This document shows, in pieces, positions 46,726 to 58,129 of a stretch of DNA of 64,000 nucleotides (its first letter is position 1; each line of letters starts with the position of its first letter). The translations under genes and the position numbers were made by a program. The notes beneath the pieces are model-generated. The model saw only the letters and a list, made by a program, of their open reading frames with translations. It did no database searches and was not told where the DNA came from. The DNA is from Balaenoptera acutorostrata. Taxonomy: Eukaryota > Chordata > Mammalia > Artiodactyla > Balaenopteridae. Location of the stretch: assembly GCF_949987535.1 (NCBI RefSeq), contig NC_080064.1, positions 39,442,282 through 39,506,281 of the forward strand. The letters run 5' to 3'.

Positions 46726-48235
46726 CTGGAGGAAAGGCACCGTGCCAAGGCTGGGGGTCAGTTTAAAAGTCTACTCCCTACTTTAAGGAGTGGGACCAAG
46801 CTGCAGAACCATACATGCCCCGCTGGATGAAGCTTGATTCTGCACCATCAACTATGGCCCCTGTCTCACCTCCCCTGCTGGATTGGGAGCTGGGGCAGCA
46901 GGGACCTGACCTGACTCATGACTGTCCCCAGCACCAAGGACAGGGCAGCACTGAGCAGAGACTAGGAGGTTGCAGCATGAGGGAGGGAGTTGGCCTTTGA
47001 CCCTATCCTGCTCTCTGGTGCTGACCCAAATGCTAAGCATCAGGCTTTTCCAAGCTCCTTTGCCCCAGGGTTTTCAGTCTAGTAGGGCCTGGATTAGGTG
47101 TGGGGAAGGGCGGGGGAGGGGATCAGTGTGTCTGAGCCCAGGGTGAACGTGATTTGCATGTTGGACGTGCCTGGTGCTCCTCTCTTAGATACAAGAGTCT
47201 AAACCTCCGGGACAGTGATTGAGGGTGAACATGGAGCGTAGGCAGCTCATAGAGAAGACCAGTTCAGGAAATCTGAGAAGGCAGGGAAGGCCCTCTTTGG
47301 AGGTAGGGCAGTAGGTATGCACAGTCTGGTATGAAATGCCCTGGATAGACCCTGCTCCCTCAGCTATTAACCCCTGTGGGCAAGAGTCAGATCTAATTTG
47401 CCTGATGCATAGTGGTCCTTCACGTAATATTTGATGACTGACTGACTGAGTGAATGAATCCCTAGTGTCTAATACTGTGCCTGACTTACTGAATAATGAT
47501 TGGGTTGACAGTACTTTGGCACCTTCTTACCCATTCTCACTTTTAGTCCTCGTGGTGATCTGCAAAAGAGCTGAAAGAGGTGAAAGAGGTGGAGGTGGAG
47601 ACTAGGTCCCCATTGGTCCAATAAGAAAATTGCCCCTCCCTGGGGCCCAACAGGTATCGAAGATCCTGCCCTCAGTTCTCTAAGGAGTAGAGCTCCACAG
47701 AGATGAAAATGCAAACTTTCTTCTGCTCCAAATGGTGTTACAGCCCCTCCTCCTGCCTCACAGCACTTCTTGAAAAATTCCTTCTAAATCCAAAAAATTT
47801 CCACAGAAGGGAAAGTGAGGACCCTTCTTACTTTACTGAAGCCAGGAAGTGCTTCTTGAGTTCTGAATTCAATTCCTGCCCCTACCATGTAGGTCTGTGT
47901 CCCTGGGATCTTGAAATAGGACAAGATGGGAAATGTCTGCATAGAAATACTAGAAAGGTCACTACTGAACTGGAAAATCAGAAAGATTTTATTTCAAAAA
48001 TGCCTCTTTAATTTTTCTTTATTCAACAGCATTGAGGGCTTACTGTGTGCCAGGCCCTGTGCTGGGCTCTGAGGCCAATACAGATACAAATACAAGAGTG
48101 TTTATGCCCTTACAGAGTTCACTGTCTGGAAAGCCACATGTCATAGAGTGCCTTAAGAATTTTGATACCTTGGGAGGTGTTGAAAAAACAAAACAAAACC
48201 CTAATTCAATTCTGTCTTTAAAAAATCACCAAGTG

Positions 48236-48607
48236 GGACTTCCCTGGTGGTGCAGTGGTTAAGAATCCGCCTGCCAATGCAGGGGTCATGGGTTTGAGAC
48301 CTGGTCCGGGAAGATCCCACATGCCGCGGAGCAACTATGCCCATGTGTCACAAGTACTGAGCCTGCGCTCTAGAGCCTGCGAACCACAACTACTGAGCCC
48401 GCATGCCACAACTACTGAAGCCTGTGCGCCTAGAGCCCGTGCTCCACAACAAGAGAAGCCACTGCAATGAGAAGCCCGCGCACCACAACAAAGAGTAGCC
48501 CCCGCTCCACGCAACTAGAGAAAGCCCGCGTGCAGCAACAAAGACCCAGTGCAGCCAAAAATAAATAAGTAAATAAATAAATAAATAAATAAATTTATTT
48601 TAAAAAA
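48236..48607 (+). mobile_element. CHR-family tRNA-derived SINE
   Basis: Head GGGACTTCCCTGGTGGTGCA, a body with ACTACTGAGCCCGCATGCC, and a long (AAAT)n tail to about 48600. Confidence 0.92.
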
Positions 48608-48774
48608 CAACTGATAAAGAAGGGGTGAACACGCAAAATACATTCTCACATATGAAAGAAAATGCAGAGTTCCTCAATGAAATATCAGCAAATTGAAGCC
48701 CGTAGGGTATTACAAAAATGCACAATCAAGCACGTACAGTTTATTCCTGGAATGCAGGATGGCATTATTAGAAT

Positions 48775-48895
48775 TCTTAGCTCCACTTAATAGATGATGA
48801 AATTGGGGCTCATAAAGGTTAAGTGACTTACCAGGTCAAGCTGCAAAGTAACTGATTCAGAACTGGACTCCAGGTTCCCCTGACTCCAAAGTCAT
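48775..48895 (-). repeat. MIR SINE remnant
   Basis: Reverse MIR phrases: AGATGATGAAATTGGGGCTC, AAGGTTAAGTGACTTACCAG, AACTGGACTCCAGG. Confidence 0.65.
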
Positions 48896-49177
48896 TCTCT
48901 TCCTCTGAGAAAGAGGCCAGTGGAGGTGGAAACTTAGATGGAAAGCCCCAGACACCAATAAAATTCCTCAGCTCACCCCAATATCCATGCCCCCCCAACT
49001 CACACCCACAGTCCTGATCTTGAAAGCTACTTTTCCAAGACAAATGACAAGTTCTGGTTTCCTTTTTCTTCCAGTTTTCCACTTCCTCCCTCTTGGACAC
49101 TTCCCCTCTCTCTCCCCTTTCCCTGAACTCCTCTCTCTCTACCCCCTTCTCCCCTCATTAATTTTGTGGAGACAAAA

Positions 49178-49191
49178 GCGCCACCTATTGG
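49178..49191 (-). promoter_or_regulatory. CTCF-like motif, minus strand
   Basis: The complement reads CCAATAGGTGGCGC, one departure from the core CCASYAGRKGGCRS. Orientation is opposite to the sites at 50466 and 61437. Confidence 0.55.
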
Positions 49192-49973
49192 CCACCTTGT
49201 ATGCACCTGATTTGAGCAGAAAATCAGTGGAAGGAAGCCAGGATCCATTTGGATGCTATTTTGGGCTGGGGGTGGCTTCTGGTGGCTGAAAGGCACTTGC
49301 TCATGGGGAGCCCAGTGATTTGTTTTAGAAGAGGAAAACTGGCTGTAGTTCCCACCTCCCCTGGGAAGCCCTCCCAGATCTTCTGTCCTCCCCCATTCTT
49401 CTTGGCAGCCCTTGATGCTGACCCATTGTAGAAGGGCTTGGAAAGTGGGTGGGGTGAGCAGTCCTAGGTGCAAAGGATTGATCCACTCTGTAAGAGGGAA
49501 AGAGAAGAAAGCGTGCTGGGCTGGGGTCAGAAACCTGGGGTCTAGTCCCAGGTCACACACTTAGGCAAGGCCTTTCCTTTCTCTGTCCTTCACAGCAATT
49601 CACAACTCTCTCCAAGCTCCCTGATTGTGTGCCCTTCCCCAGCTGAGGACTCAGAGCTGAATCAGACACTGCCCTGTTCAGAAGAGTCAAGTATCGGTGG
49701 GTGACAATATAGTGTGCAGAGTGCTGACAAGATGAGGGAGCTATTAGGTCACCTTGGTCACTCACTGGCTTGGGTCTCTGCCCTGAGCTCAGCCTCAGGC
49801 TCCTTTGAAACAGGGGGAATGTGCCCTGGCCTCTCTGCCTGGGTGGGATGGCCTTTGTAACCAATCAAGCCACTGCGACCGTGGGTAAGGATATTCTGAC
49901 CCGCCCGGCTGGGGGCTTCCCAGGAGAGGGTCTGTGTCTTTTCTGTCCACTATCTCCCTCACTGGGCAGCCTA

Positions 49974-50013
49974 GCCAGGGCTGGGCACAGCCTGGCCAGG
50001 GCTGGGCACACCT
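49974..50013. repeat. Two-copy 20-bp tandem repeat
   Basis: Unit CCAGGGCTGGGCACAGCCTG, repeated twice with the second copy diverging at its end. Confidence 0.8.
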
Positions 50014-50465
50014 GAGATATCCCTTGTCTAGAGGCTGGACTTGGGGTTTAGAGGATGAAGAGAATTAGAGACAAGAGGTCTGGACCCTGCTTCAGGGAGA
50101 CACAGGCCCCATCTTGGGCATCAGACCACCTCCCTGAGTTGAGGAGGGGCTGAGGCTTGGTGAGTTTCACAAGGAATTCTTCCTGGAGGAGGTGAGCTTG
50201 GTTTGGGATTTGAAGGAAGGGAGGGGAGAGTCTGCTGCTCCAGTTCCTATGAAATCCCCTTTCCTCCATCCTAATCCCCATCCAGACTGGCAAACTGAAA
50301 AAGTCTGACTACTTCCAAAGCCATTTACGTGGGACCAAGAGGTCCCAAAGACAGAGGGCTGGGAACAGAAGAGAAGGAGGGCAAGGAAGAAAGGAAGTCT
50401 GGGGTCCTAGCTTCCAGACTCCCTACTGCTCTGCCTGAGGGCGGCAGGCCAACGCTCACAGGTGC

Positions 50466-50479
50466 CCACTAGGTGGGGC
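50466..50479 (+). promoter_or_regulatory. CTCF-like motif, plus strand
   Basis: CCACTAGGTGGGGC has one departure from the core CCASYAGRKGGCRS. It lies 1.3 kb from the minus-strand motif at 49178, a divergent arrangement. Confidence 0.5.
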
Positions 50480-50559
50480 TCTGACGTCCCTGCTTTCCAC
50501 ACTGCAGCCACCAACCATTTCCTCAGGTTGGAGCCCAGAGAAACTGTTCAGTGCACAGC

Positions 50560-51290
50560 AATGATTTTTATTACTCTTATGTGCTGCACACTCAGCCTTA
50601 TTTATTGGAATGATTCCACTGTTTCTTTTAAAGTATTTATTTAATTGTTAAATAGGCAATACATTTACTTGGCTTTGAAAGTTAAAAGAGTATTCAGTGA
50701 AAAGTCTCTCTTCCATCTGTGTTCCCTATTTGCCCCAACAGGTAATCAGTTATTAGTTTTTAATTCATCCTTCTAGATATTTTTGTTGCATATACAAAAC
50801 AAAACAAATATACATTATTTTCTCCTTAAAAAAACAATTGGAAGCATAATATTTACACTGTCATGTATCTTGACTTTTTTCACTCAACAATATATCTTAG
50901 GGGACTTCTCTGGTGGTCCAGTGGTTAAGACTCTGCGCTTCCACTGCAGGGGACACGGTTCCATCCCTGGCTGGGGAACTAAGATCACCTCATGCTGAGT
51001 GGCATGGCCAAAAAAACAAAAAACAGCAACAAAAAAACCCCAAATATATCTTAGAACTCTTTCCAAATCAATACATAAAGAACTTCTTTATTCTATTTTA
51101 CACAGCCTACTATTCCCTTATGTAGATGTGGCATTATTTGCTTAATAAACCCACTATTGATGGGTATTTGCATTGTTTCCAACCTTTTGACATTCCCAAA
51201 CCAGCCACAATGAGACCTCGTACATATATCATGTGTGCAGGTATATTTGCAGGAAAACTTCCTAGAAGTGCATTTCCACACAGCCCTTAT
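50560..51290 (+). mobile_element. Old L1-derived sequence split by a SINE
   Basis: Phrases AGTATTCAGTGAAAAGTCTC, TTTTTCACTCAACAATATAT, TCCAAATCAATACATAAAGA, ACTATTGATGGGTATTTGCA and ACTTCCTAGAAGTGCATTTC are typical of an old mammalian LINE 3' region. The SINE at 50901-51042 interrupts it. Confidence 0.55.
50901..51042 (+). mobile_element. Short CHR-related tRNA SINE
   Basis: Head GGGACTTCTCTGGTGGTCCA and an A-rich tail. The perfect 12-bp target duplication AATATATCTTAG is at 50889-50900 and 51043-51054. Confidence 0.92.
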
Positions 51291-51924
51291 CAAGACACCA
51301 ACCTCCCTGTGTGGTCACAATGGTTCTTTTGGCAGCTGTCCTCTTTTATTTATCAAAGGGACCCTTAGTGACTGTGGTCAGAATTTCACCTTCTCAACCC
51401 TCACTGCCCTCCTCCCCAGTGGCCTTCCCGCAGATGCTTTGGCCTCTGGATTTGGGAAGGCCGGGCACTTGCCACCTCCACCTGGGTGGGGTCTGTGCTC
51501 TGGCCATCAACCTGTGCAGGGTGATGGCCCCTTCTCCCTTCTAGCCCCCAAACCCTGGGCATCATTGACAGGTGCAGGGAGCTAGCTCTTTGGATCTCTA
51601 CTGTTCCAGCCTCCAGGCCTCCTGCCAGATGCTGCCATCTCCCCTCCTGGCCCTCCCCGTCCGGGCTCCAGTCATGACTCCCTTTTCCTGATCATAGAAT
51701 CACGTTCTAAGATCTGCTCCTCTCTGGCCTCGGATTTCCCATTTCATTGCTTTTAATCCCCCAAATCTGAGTAGCCCCTGCTTTGTGAGACAGAGTGGAC
51801 AAGGGAAGATCAAGCAGAGCCCCTTGAGAGGCAAGCATGTGACTAAGGGGAGACAAACTCCTGGCTGAAAGCAAGTCCCTCCACAGCCTGGGAACCTTGG
51901 GGGTCACCTCAGACCTGTGACATC

Positions 51925-52065
51925 AGCTCATGTTGCAGACAGCGCGCCATTTGGGGCTGACCTGGGCCGGGATGAGAAAGAACCTGGACAAGGCCAGGCT
52001 GTGCAGAAACATGATAATTAGTATTGCTGTGAATGGTAATTGCTCACATTTGGAATTATAGATAG
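51925..52065. promoter_or_regulatory. Candidate conserved non-coding block
   Basis: Unique sequence with GATAATTAGTATTGCTGTGA and ATGGTAATTGCTCACATTTG, two homeodomain TAATT cores close together, immediately upstream of a young SINE. Inferred only. Confidence 0.25.
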
Positions 52066-52094
52066 GGCACAGTAGTTAAGAGCCCTGATTCTGG

Positions 52095-52415
52095 GGCTTC
52101 CCTGGTGGCGCAGTGGTTAAGAATCCACCTGCCAATGCAGGGGACACGGGTTCGAGCCCTGGCCTGTGAAGATCCCACATGCCGCGGAGCAACTAAGCCC
52201 GTGCGCCACAGCTACTGAGCCTGCGCTCTAGAGCTCGTGTGCCACAACTACTGAAGCCCACGCGCCTAGAGCCCGTGCTCCGCAACAAGAGAAGCCACCG
52301 CAATGAGAAGCCCGTGCACCGCAACGAAGAGTAGCCCCCGCTTGCCGCAACCAGAGAAAGCCCGCACACAGCAATGAAGGCCCAATGCAGTCAAAAAAAA
52401 AAAAAAAAAAAAAAA
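52095..52415 (+). mobile_element. CHR-family tRNA-derived SINE
   Basis: Head GGCTTCCCTGGTGGCGCAG, full body and a 24-base A-tail. Perfect 16-bp target duplication AGAGCCCTGATTCTGG at 52079-52094 and 52416-52431, so probably a young copy. Confidence 0.95.
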
Positions 52416-52769
52416 AGAGCCCTGATTCTGGATCCAGACTGTTCAGAACAGAAGATGCACTTCTCACATGTCAGATAAGGATATTGAGGACCTGGGAGGG
52501 ACAGAGGTTACACAGGAAGAAAGGGGCAGGACTGGGAGATCCTAGGCCTCGGGACTCAGGTGCAACTGCTCTTCTCCAGTCTCATGGACAAACCAGGGGG
52601 AGGTGCGTTCTCTTGGCAGGTTGGAGCAGGCATGCTCAGAAATGTCAAGGTTGAAGAGAGCGAGGAACCTCACAAAGGCCTCCTGACTCACAGTTTGCTC
52701 CAACTAGAGTACTAGGTCTCAGGAATCCCTGTGAGGTAGCACTAGGAAATTTCCTTGGTCTCTGTCTCC

Positions 52770-52890
52770 AACCCAGCTATCTGGATACTTTACAAGTGAG
52801 AAAACTGAGGCTGAGGGATTATTTGTCTGAGACTAATAAGTGGTGAGAGCTCAATTAAAACCCAGCTCTAAGACCTGTACTCCTTCTGCT
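52770..52890 (-). repeat. MIR SINE remnant
   Basis: Reverse MIR phrases: TTTACAAGTGAGAAAACTGA, GGCTGAGGGATTATTTGTCT and AACCCAGCTCTAAGACCTGT. Confidence 0.65.
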
Positions 52891-54289
52891 ACACCTGGAT
52901 GCCTCTAAGGTTCCTACCCAGTGATTATCCAGCCTCTACTCATGCATTTCCAGTGATGCGGAGCTCACTACCATCAAAGTAGCAGATCGAATCTCTGAGG
53001 GACAGCCCTGTTGGAACTTTTTCCTTCCATGGAGTCACAGAAATTGAGTCTCTTTACAACCTTCAGGCTCCCTTTTGCCTTGGCCTTTGTGTTCCAGGTC
53101 AACCCTGCAGAGGTTTGGAGATGGCAGCTGTGTCAGCCCCGAGCCCTTTATTCTCCAGGCTAACACCCCAGACCAGGCCTTTATGTCTATGGGACATTCC
53201 CCCACCCCTCCCTGTATTAATTAGGGTTAAGTTCAGCTGTGAGTAACAGACACCCCTCCCCCCGAACCTCGCCTACCAAAGAAAATTCCACAACAGTGGC
53301 TTAACCAAGATTGAAGTTTGTTTCCTTTTCACATAAAAGTCTGTGCAGGCAGTTCAGGATGGTGTGGCACCTCAATGGTCTCAGGAACCCAGGATCCTTC
53401 TTTCCTGTGGATCCGCTGTTTGTGAAGTTAAACTCAAACAAGCAGAAATTTGATTCAACCTACCTTAAGCAAAAAAGGAGAATATCTTTAGAATATCTGG
53501 GAAGTCTAAGGGTTCTAGTTTCAGGCAGAGCCAGAGGACTCAACATTGTTACTAAACTGTGTCCCTTTAGGGTGTTTTCTTCTGTGGATGGGCTGTCAAA
53601 CAGCACTCTCCAGAGGACAGGAAGGATGGTTGCTGGCAGCTAGGCCTACGTGCTAATCTTCTGATCCAAAAGGAGAAGCGCCCCTCCCAGAGCCCCAGAG
53701 TCCTTATATCCTGGCGTCTCAGAGTCTATATTTCGAATCTTGTAGAAGGAGTGATTGGCTCAGCTTAGGTCACTTACTCCTGCCTAGACCTATCACCGGG
53801 CCTTGGACGGGCAATGCTATGTTTGATCCAGCCAGGTTGCCTGTCTGCTCCTGGAGGTAAGTGTGAGGGGTACAGAGATTGGACAGTCCCATCAGGACCA
53901 CATGGAATACAGGAGGGGAGGTGTTACCCAACAGAGGTGGGACATCTCAAAACTGAACATGTTCGGCTCACCATGCTAAGGAGATTGAGTTTTGTCTCAT
54001 AAGCAATGGAGAGCCCCTGGGAGATTTTGGCAGGGTTTGGCTGGTTTGATTGGTCAGAACCATTTTAAAAGAAGGAAACTGAGGTAGAGAGCATGAGAGA
54101 GAAATCCAGTGACTGCTGGGGTCAGGGACCAGGGAATAACTCTCTCTGATGGGGGCACACATTCTCCTCGCTTCAGGGATGGGGACTGATGGGGGAGAAA
54201 CAATGTCTGTCCTTAGAGAACACGTGTCTCTGTTGATGACATAAGCTAGATACAACCTTATCTAGAGTCACAGACAGTGAGAAATATGT

Positions 54290-54330
54290 TGTATGATTCA
54301 CTCATTCACTCATTCATTCATTCACGTTTC
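54290..54330. repeat. (TTCA)n microsatellite
   Basis: Run of CATTCACTCATTCATTCATT units. A similar (CATT)n run is at about 37895-37930. Confidence 0.8.
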
Positions 54331-54414
54331 CACATAGCTAACATTAATTGAGTACCTATTATGTGTTGGATTTTGTGCCTGGCAGGAGGTAGAGTGTTTA
54401 ATGATGATGAAGAT

Positions 54415-54565
54415 AATGATAAGAAACATTTATTGAGCTTCTTTCAAAGTTTCAGGCACTGGGCTAAGTGCCTTCTATGCATTATCTCATTTAATCTTCA
54501 CAACAACAAATGAGGTAGGTACATTATTGTCCCCATTTTGTAGAGAAGGAAAGATGAGGATGAAG
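54415..54565 (-). repeat. MIR SINE remnant
   Basis: Strong reverse MIR core: AAACATTTATTGAGCTTCTT, GGCACTGGGCTAAGTGCCTT, ATCTCATTTAATCTTCACAA, CCCCATTTTGTAGAGAAGGA. Confidence 0.85.
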
Positions 54566-55439
54566 ACAATATAATGCCTGTTCTCAAGGAGCTCACAGTC
54601 TACAGAGGGTGACGGACTAGAAAACAAACCATGACAAGAGAGGGAATTAGCATTTTGTGAGCACAGAGGCAGGAGCCCCTCACAGCCTGGCCAGTGTGGG
54701 GTGTTATCGGGGGAAGCAGCTTATAAAACTTGACATTTGAAATGGACAGAGGATTAGGAGGAATGAGCCAGGAAGGAATGAGCTGCATGCAAAGCTGAAG
54801 AGGTGAGAAAAAGCAAATCAGAGGTAGTGTAGTGCAGGGGTTGGCGATGAGGCTGGACAACCGGGCAGGGGCCAGGCTGCCTGGTAGCCTGTGCAGAGAA
54901 GCACATGATACCCAGAAGGAAAGCATCTCTGAGGATACCTCAGGCTGCCAGGCAGGTATCACTGGAGCCTTATACAAATTACATGCAAATCCCCGCCCCC
55001 CCCCCCCCACAGCTTCTCCTTTAACTTTCTAACTGCAAGCACCAGAAGGCCTCCTCCTAATGATCTGGGATCTCAGAAGCACCCTCTGGGTATTTATTAA
55101 TGCCCCCTCTCCCCCTTTCCCTGGCAGAAAGGAGGGTGGTATTTGCCTGAATTGAAGCTGTTTGCAGCCTCCAGCAGACGTGCCTGCTGATGTAAGACAC
55201 TCAGCCAACCCCTGAAATATGCAGCCCTTCAAAGTGGTTTGGGAGTTGGGGGAAGGAAGAGTCTGACCTTCCAGGGCAACTTTGCCCTCCCTTCCTTCCT
55301 TACTGCCTGGTCCTGGAACAGGAACCCGCCCCCTGCCCCCCCCACGTCCCCCCCCCACCCTGCCACACACACACAAGTTCCTTCTCGCATTTCCCCTCCC
55401 CATTCCGGTGAAATGGAGAGGGCTCTGGGCTGAGTAATG

Positions 55440-55560
55440 GGAGACTAGGGATCTGGTTCCACCTCTGCAATCAATTTGCTGTGTGACCTTGGGCAAGTAA
55501 GCCGCTCTCTGGGTCTCAATTTCCCCATCTGGGAAAGGAACTTTGAAAATCTACAGTCCA
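55440..55560 (+). repeat. MIR SINE remnant
   Basis: Forward MIR phrases: TTGCTGTGTGACCTTGGGCA, AGTAAGCCGCTCTCTGGGTC, TCAATTTCCCCATCTGGGAA. Confidence 0.75.
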
Positions 55561-55584
55561 ATTTTGGGATAAATGACTTCATTC

Positions 55585-55590
55585 TTTATT
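55585..55590 (-). terminator. Minus-strand poly(A) signal, candidate end of FOXD2-AS1
   Basis: TTTATT on the plus strand is AATAAA on the minus strand, at the distal edge of the GC-rich block. Confidence 0.4.
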
Positions 55591-57808
55591 TGCTGGTGGG
55601 GTGGGGTGGGGAAGAAAAACAGCACATCCAGCGAGGAATGCGAAGGGTGGGTGGAGTGGATGGACTAATGGTTTCTTTGGTGAAGGGGAGGCAGGAAGCA
55701 GGTGGGTCGTGTAGTGCAGTGTACTGCTGGAGTAGAGGCTTCAGGCTTTAGGTTCTGAGGAGCTCAGAGCAGGAAGAGGGGAAGATGAGTTGGGCTCTCA
55801 AAAAGGCTTCTTTCTGGAGAACGCGGGATTTGAGCCAGGATTTGAAGCCTGGGTACAGGCTGGGAAAGGAAGCAAGCATGCGCAAAGAGGAGTCTGGAGG
55901 TTATGAGTCTCTGGGTGACTTTGCCAAAGGAGTGGGGTGGGGAAGGGGCGCTTTGGTCCCAGACACGGTCGTTCAGTTCTTGCCTCTCTGCGTGGATGCG
56001 CGGTTCCTCCAGAGGTCGCTGTTTCCCAGGAATCCGTCACCAGCGTCCGCGCCGCAGGGCCAGAACTCCCGCTGGTCCCCTCGCTCGGCTTCTGCGGGGC
56101 TTATGTGACTCCGCAGCAGCTTCGGAAGGCTCAGGCCCGGCAATGTTTCCCCGCCCGCGCGGGGGCTTACGGCCTCACCAGTTACCCTGCCGGCGGCTCC
56201 GAAAGGCTAAACATGACTGCGTGTGTGTGCGTTCGTGTGTACAGGGTAGGGGACCGAATTCAGACGGCTCTGCACACACCCCCCTCCCTCGCCGCCCCAA
56301 TTCCGGTCTGCGAAAGGCCGTCCGGTTCCCGAGGCACTGCTGCCCTCGCAGGCGGCGAGGAATGGGTAGGAAGGAGGCGGCCGCTGCAGTTTTCCTGGCT
56401 CTCCGCACGAAGCCCCTGTACCCTCTCCTCCCTCTCCTCGCCACTGTCCCAGCCCCCTGCCCCGGCTCGCATTCTCACATCCTCCTTCCCTGCCGGGGTC
56501 ACGCTGTGGCCCGAAGTGGGTCTGCAGCCCCCGACCAGGTCGCACCCCTTCAGGCCCCGAGGTGGAGCTGTGGGCCTGGCTGGCGAGCCTTCCAGGGCTG
56601 TCCCCGTCACAGATGTGCGGTCGTGAAGGGAGAACTCGGCACCGGCGCCAGTCGCTCAGGGACGTACTTGGGCACACAAAGCCACTGTCGCCCGGAGGGG
56701 CAGTCACACGCGCGCGGACCCGGCAACCCAGGACGCACGTAGACAGCAGGGCACTTTGACCTGAGGCCCACGCTCTGACACACCTGGAAGCGTCCCCTAC
56801 TCCCCTGGCCCGGCGGCACATCTCCCACGCGTGTGGGGCCTGCCCTGCCCCGGTCGCTGCGAAGCCGGCGCCCCAAGTCGGGCGGTTTGGGAGCCGCGCT
56901 GTTCTCACCCTCTCCTAAGCCCGCAGCCCTCTTCCCGCGAACGAACGAGAGTGCACATGCTCCGAGGCGCCCTGGTCCAGCAGCGACCGCGCAGTGCTGC
57001 GGCCGGAGGGTACTCGCGGGGGTCCCGACCACGTAGCCCGGGGGCGGTGGCCGTGCACACTGGAAGAAGAGAAAGACGTCTCCTCCAGGAGGTGGAGGGT
57101 ATCCGAGCTGTGCGGGGCCGCAGAGGCGCCGACCCCTGAGCCCGCGCCCGGGGGTGAAAGAGCACACGCGGAGGCCCTGCCGTCTCTGTGCTCGCAGAGG
57201 GGCCGGCCTCTCCCTGAACTCCTGTGTGTGGGGAGCCCCGCCGCCTGCAGTTCGCCCCTGCAGGTCACACAATCTGGAGTCTCCCGCCTCCCACTCAGGG
57301 CCAAGAGAGCCGATCGCCTTTGAGCAGGCGAAAATCTGGAGGAGAAAGGGGTCGAGAGATGAACCCGCTGCGGCCAAACAACCGTCTTGCTCCAGAACTG
57401 CGGCCACAGGGAGGGACGGGAAGAGGGGGTGGCTGCGCGGGTCTCGTCGCTTTGCCTGAGCCTGGCCCCGTTTGTGAATAAAATTAGAGAAGTGTGCAGG
57501 CGTGGGGTCCCCTGCCCGGCTCAGGCGGCGCTTTGCAGCCCGTCTGCACCGAGGGCAGACCTCCGCGCTCGCTGCACTTGAGCCCTCGAACCCTGGGAAG
57601 GCAGAGGGAAATCTCCGCGCCGCGCCCCCGCCTCCAGCCAGCTCAGCGCCGCTCTCGGCCGGTTTCGCGATTGACTTAATTACATTCTCATAACCATCCG
57701 AGAGTTCTCCTTTCCCGCGAGGCGAGGAGAACAGCACGTCTACAGGGAGCAAAAGAAGGGAAGGGAGGAGCCTAAGGGGAGGGACGCCATTGACAGCAAC
57801 ACATCGCA

Positions 57809-57817
57809 ATAAACACG
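57809..57817. promoter_or_regulatory. Forkhead-type motif AATAAACAC in the FOXD2 upstream island
   Basis: CAATAAACACG contains an ATAAACA-type core (RYMAAYA class) in an otherwise GC-rich island, in unique sequence. It could allow forkhead autoregulation; inferred. Confidence 0.3.
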
Positions 57818-58129
57818 CAACAACCTCTCCCCGGTGCTCCGAACATTTTGGAGTGGAAAACCCCTGAACAGGCGCCCCCCAAACGCATCCTCCCAACCGT
57901 TTCTGAGCTGCTCAGGAGAGGTGGCTAAACAGTGAGATAGAGGAAGGAGGGGGACTGGGAACTACCAGTGACATTGTAACCAAGACCTGCTAAATCTGTC
58001 GCCTCCTGCTTCTTGGAGGCTGCAGGCATGGGTGCTGGTGCCCGGGCTTCTGGGAGAGCACCCAGTTTTTCGCGGAGCGGAGTGACAGACTCACCCGGGG
58101 ACGCACACACGACCCGAAGACGTCAGAGA

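Larger units (their letters stand above)
46120..55560. other. Gene-poor interval FOXE3 to FOXD2-AS1 region
   Basis: No coding exon is supported. It holds MER5A, CHR SINEs, MIR and old L1 pieces, a divergent CTCF-like pair and unique sequence. A homopolymeric C-tract occurs at about 54993-55009. Other old-repeat-like stretches (46430-46560, 48020-48130, 53215-53340, 53990-54250) were not assigned to a family. Confidence 0.7.
55565..58100 (-). ncRNA. FOXD2-AS1: Putative FOXD2-AS1 lncRNA locus
   Basis: In human, FOXD2-AS1 is an unspliced lncRNA of about 2.5 kb transcribed from the opposite strand just upstream of FOXD2. Here a CpG-rich, repeat-poor block (about 55,950-58,130) sits at the corresponding place. 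A minus-strand AATAAA is at 55585-55590. A CRE-like GACGTCA at 58119-58125 lies beside the start that a 2.5 kb transcript would predict. Neither the start nor transcription can be shown from sequence. Open frames on both strands here look like by-products of GC-richness. The call rests on synteny, size and signals. Confidence 0.45.

Noticed and set aside
55903..56742. Plus-strand 279-residue open frame
   Set aside because: Same GC-rich island, overlapping open frames in three registers, no domain.
56607..57896. Minus-strand 429-residue open frame in the FOXD2-AS1 island
   Set aside because: On the strand of the putative lncRNA, but its composition mirrors GC bias, I recognise no domain, and human FOXD2-AS1 is regarded as non-coding.
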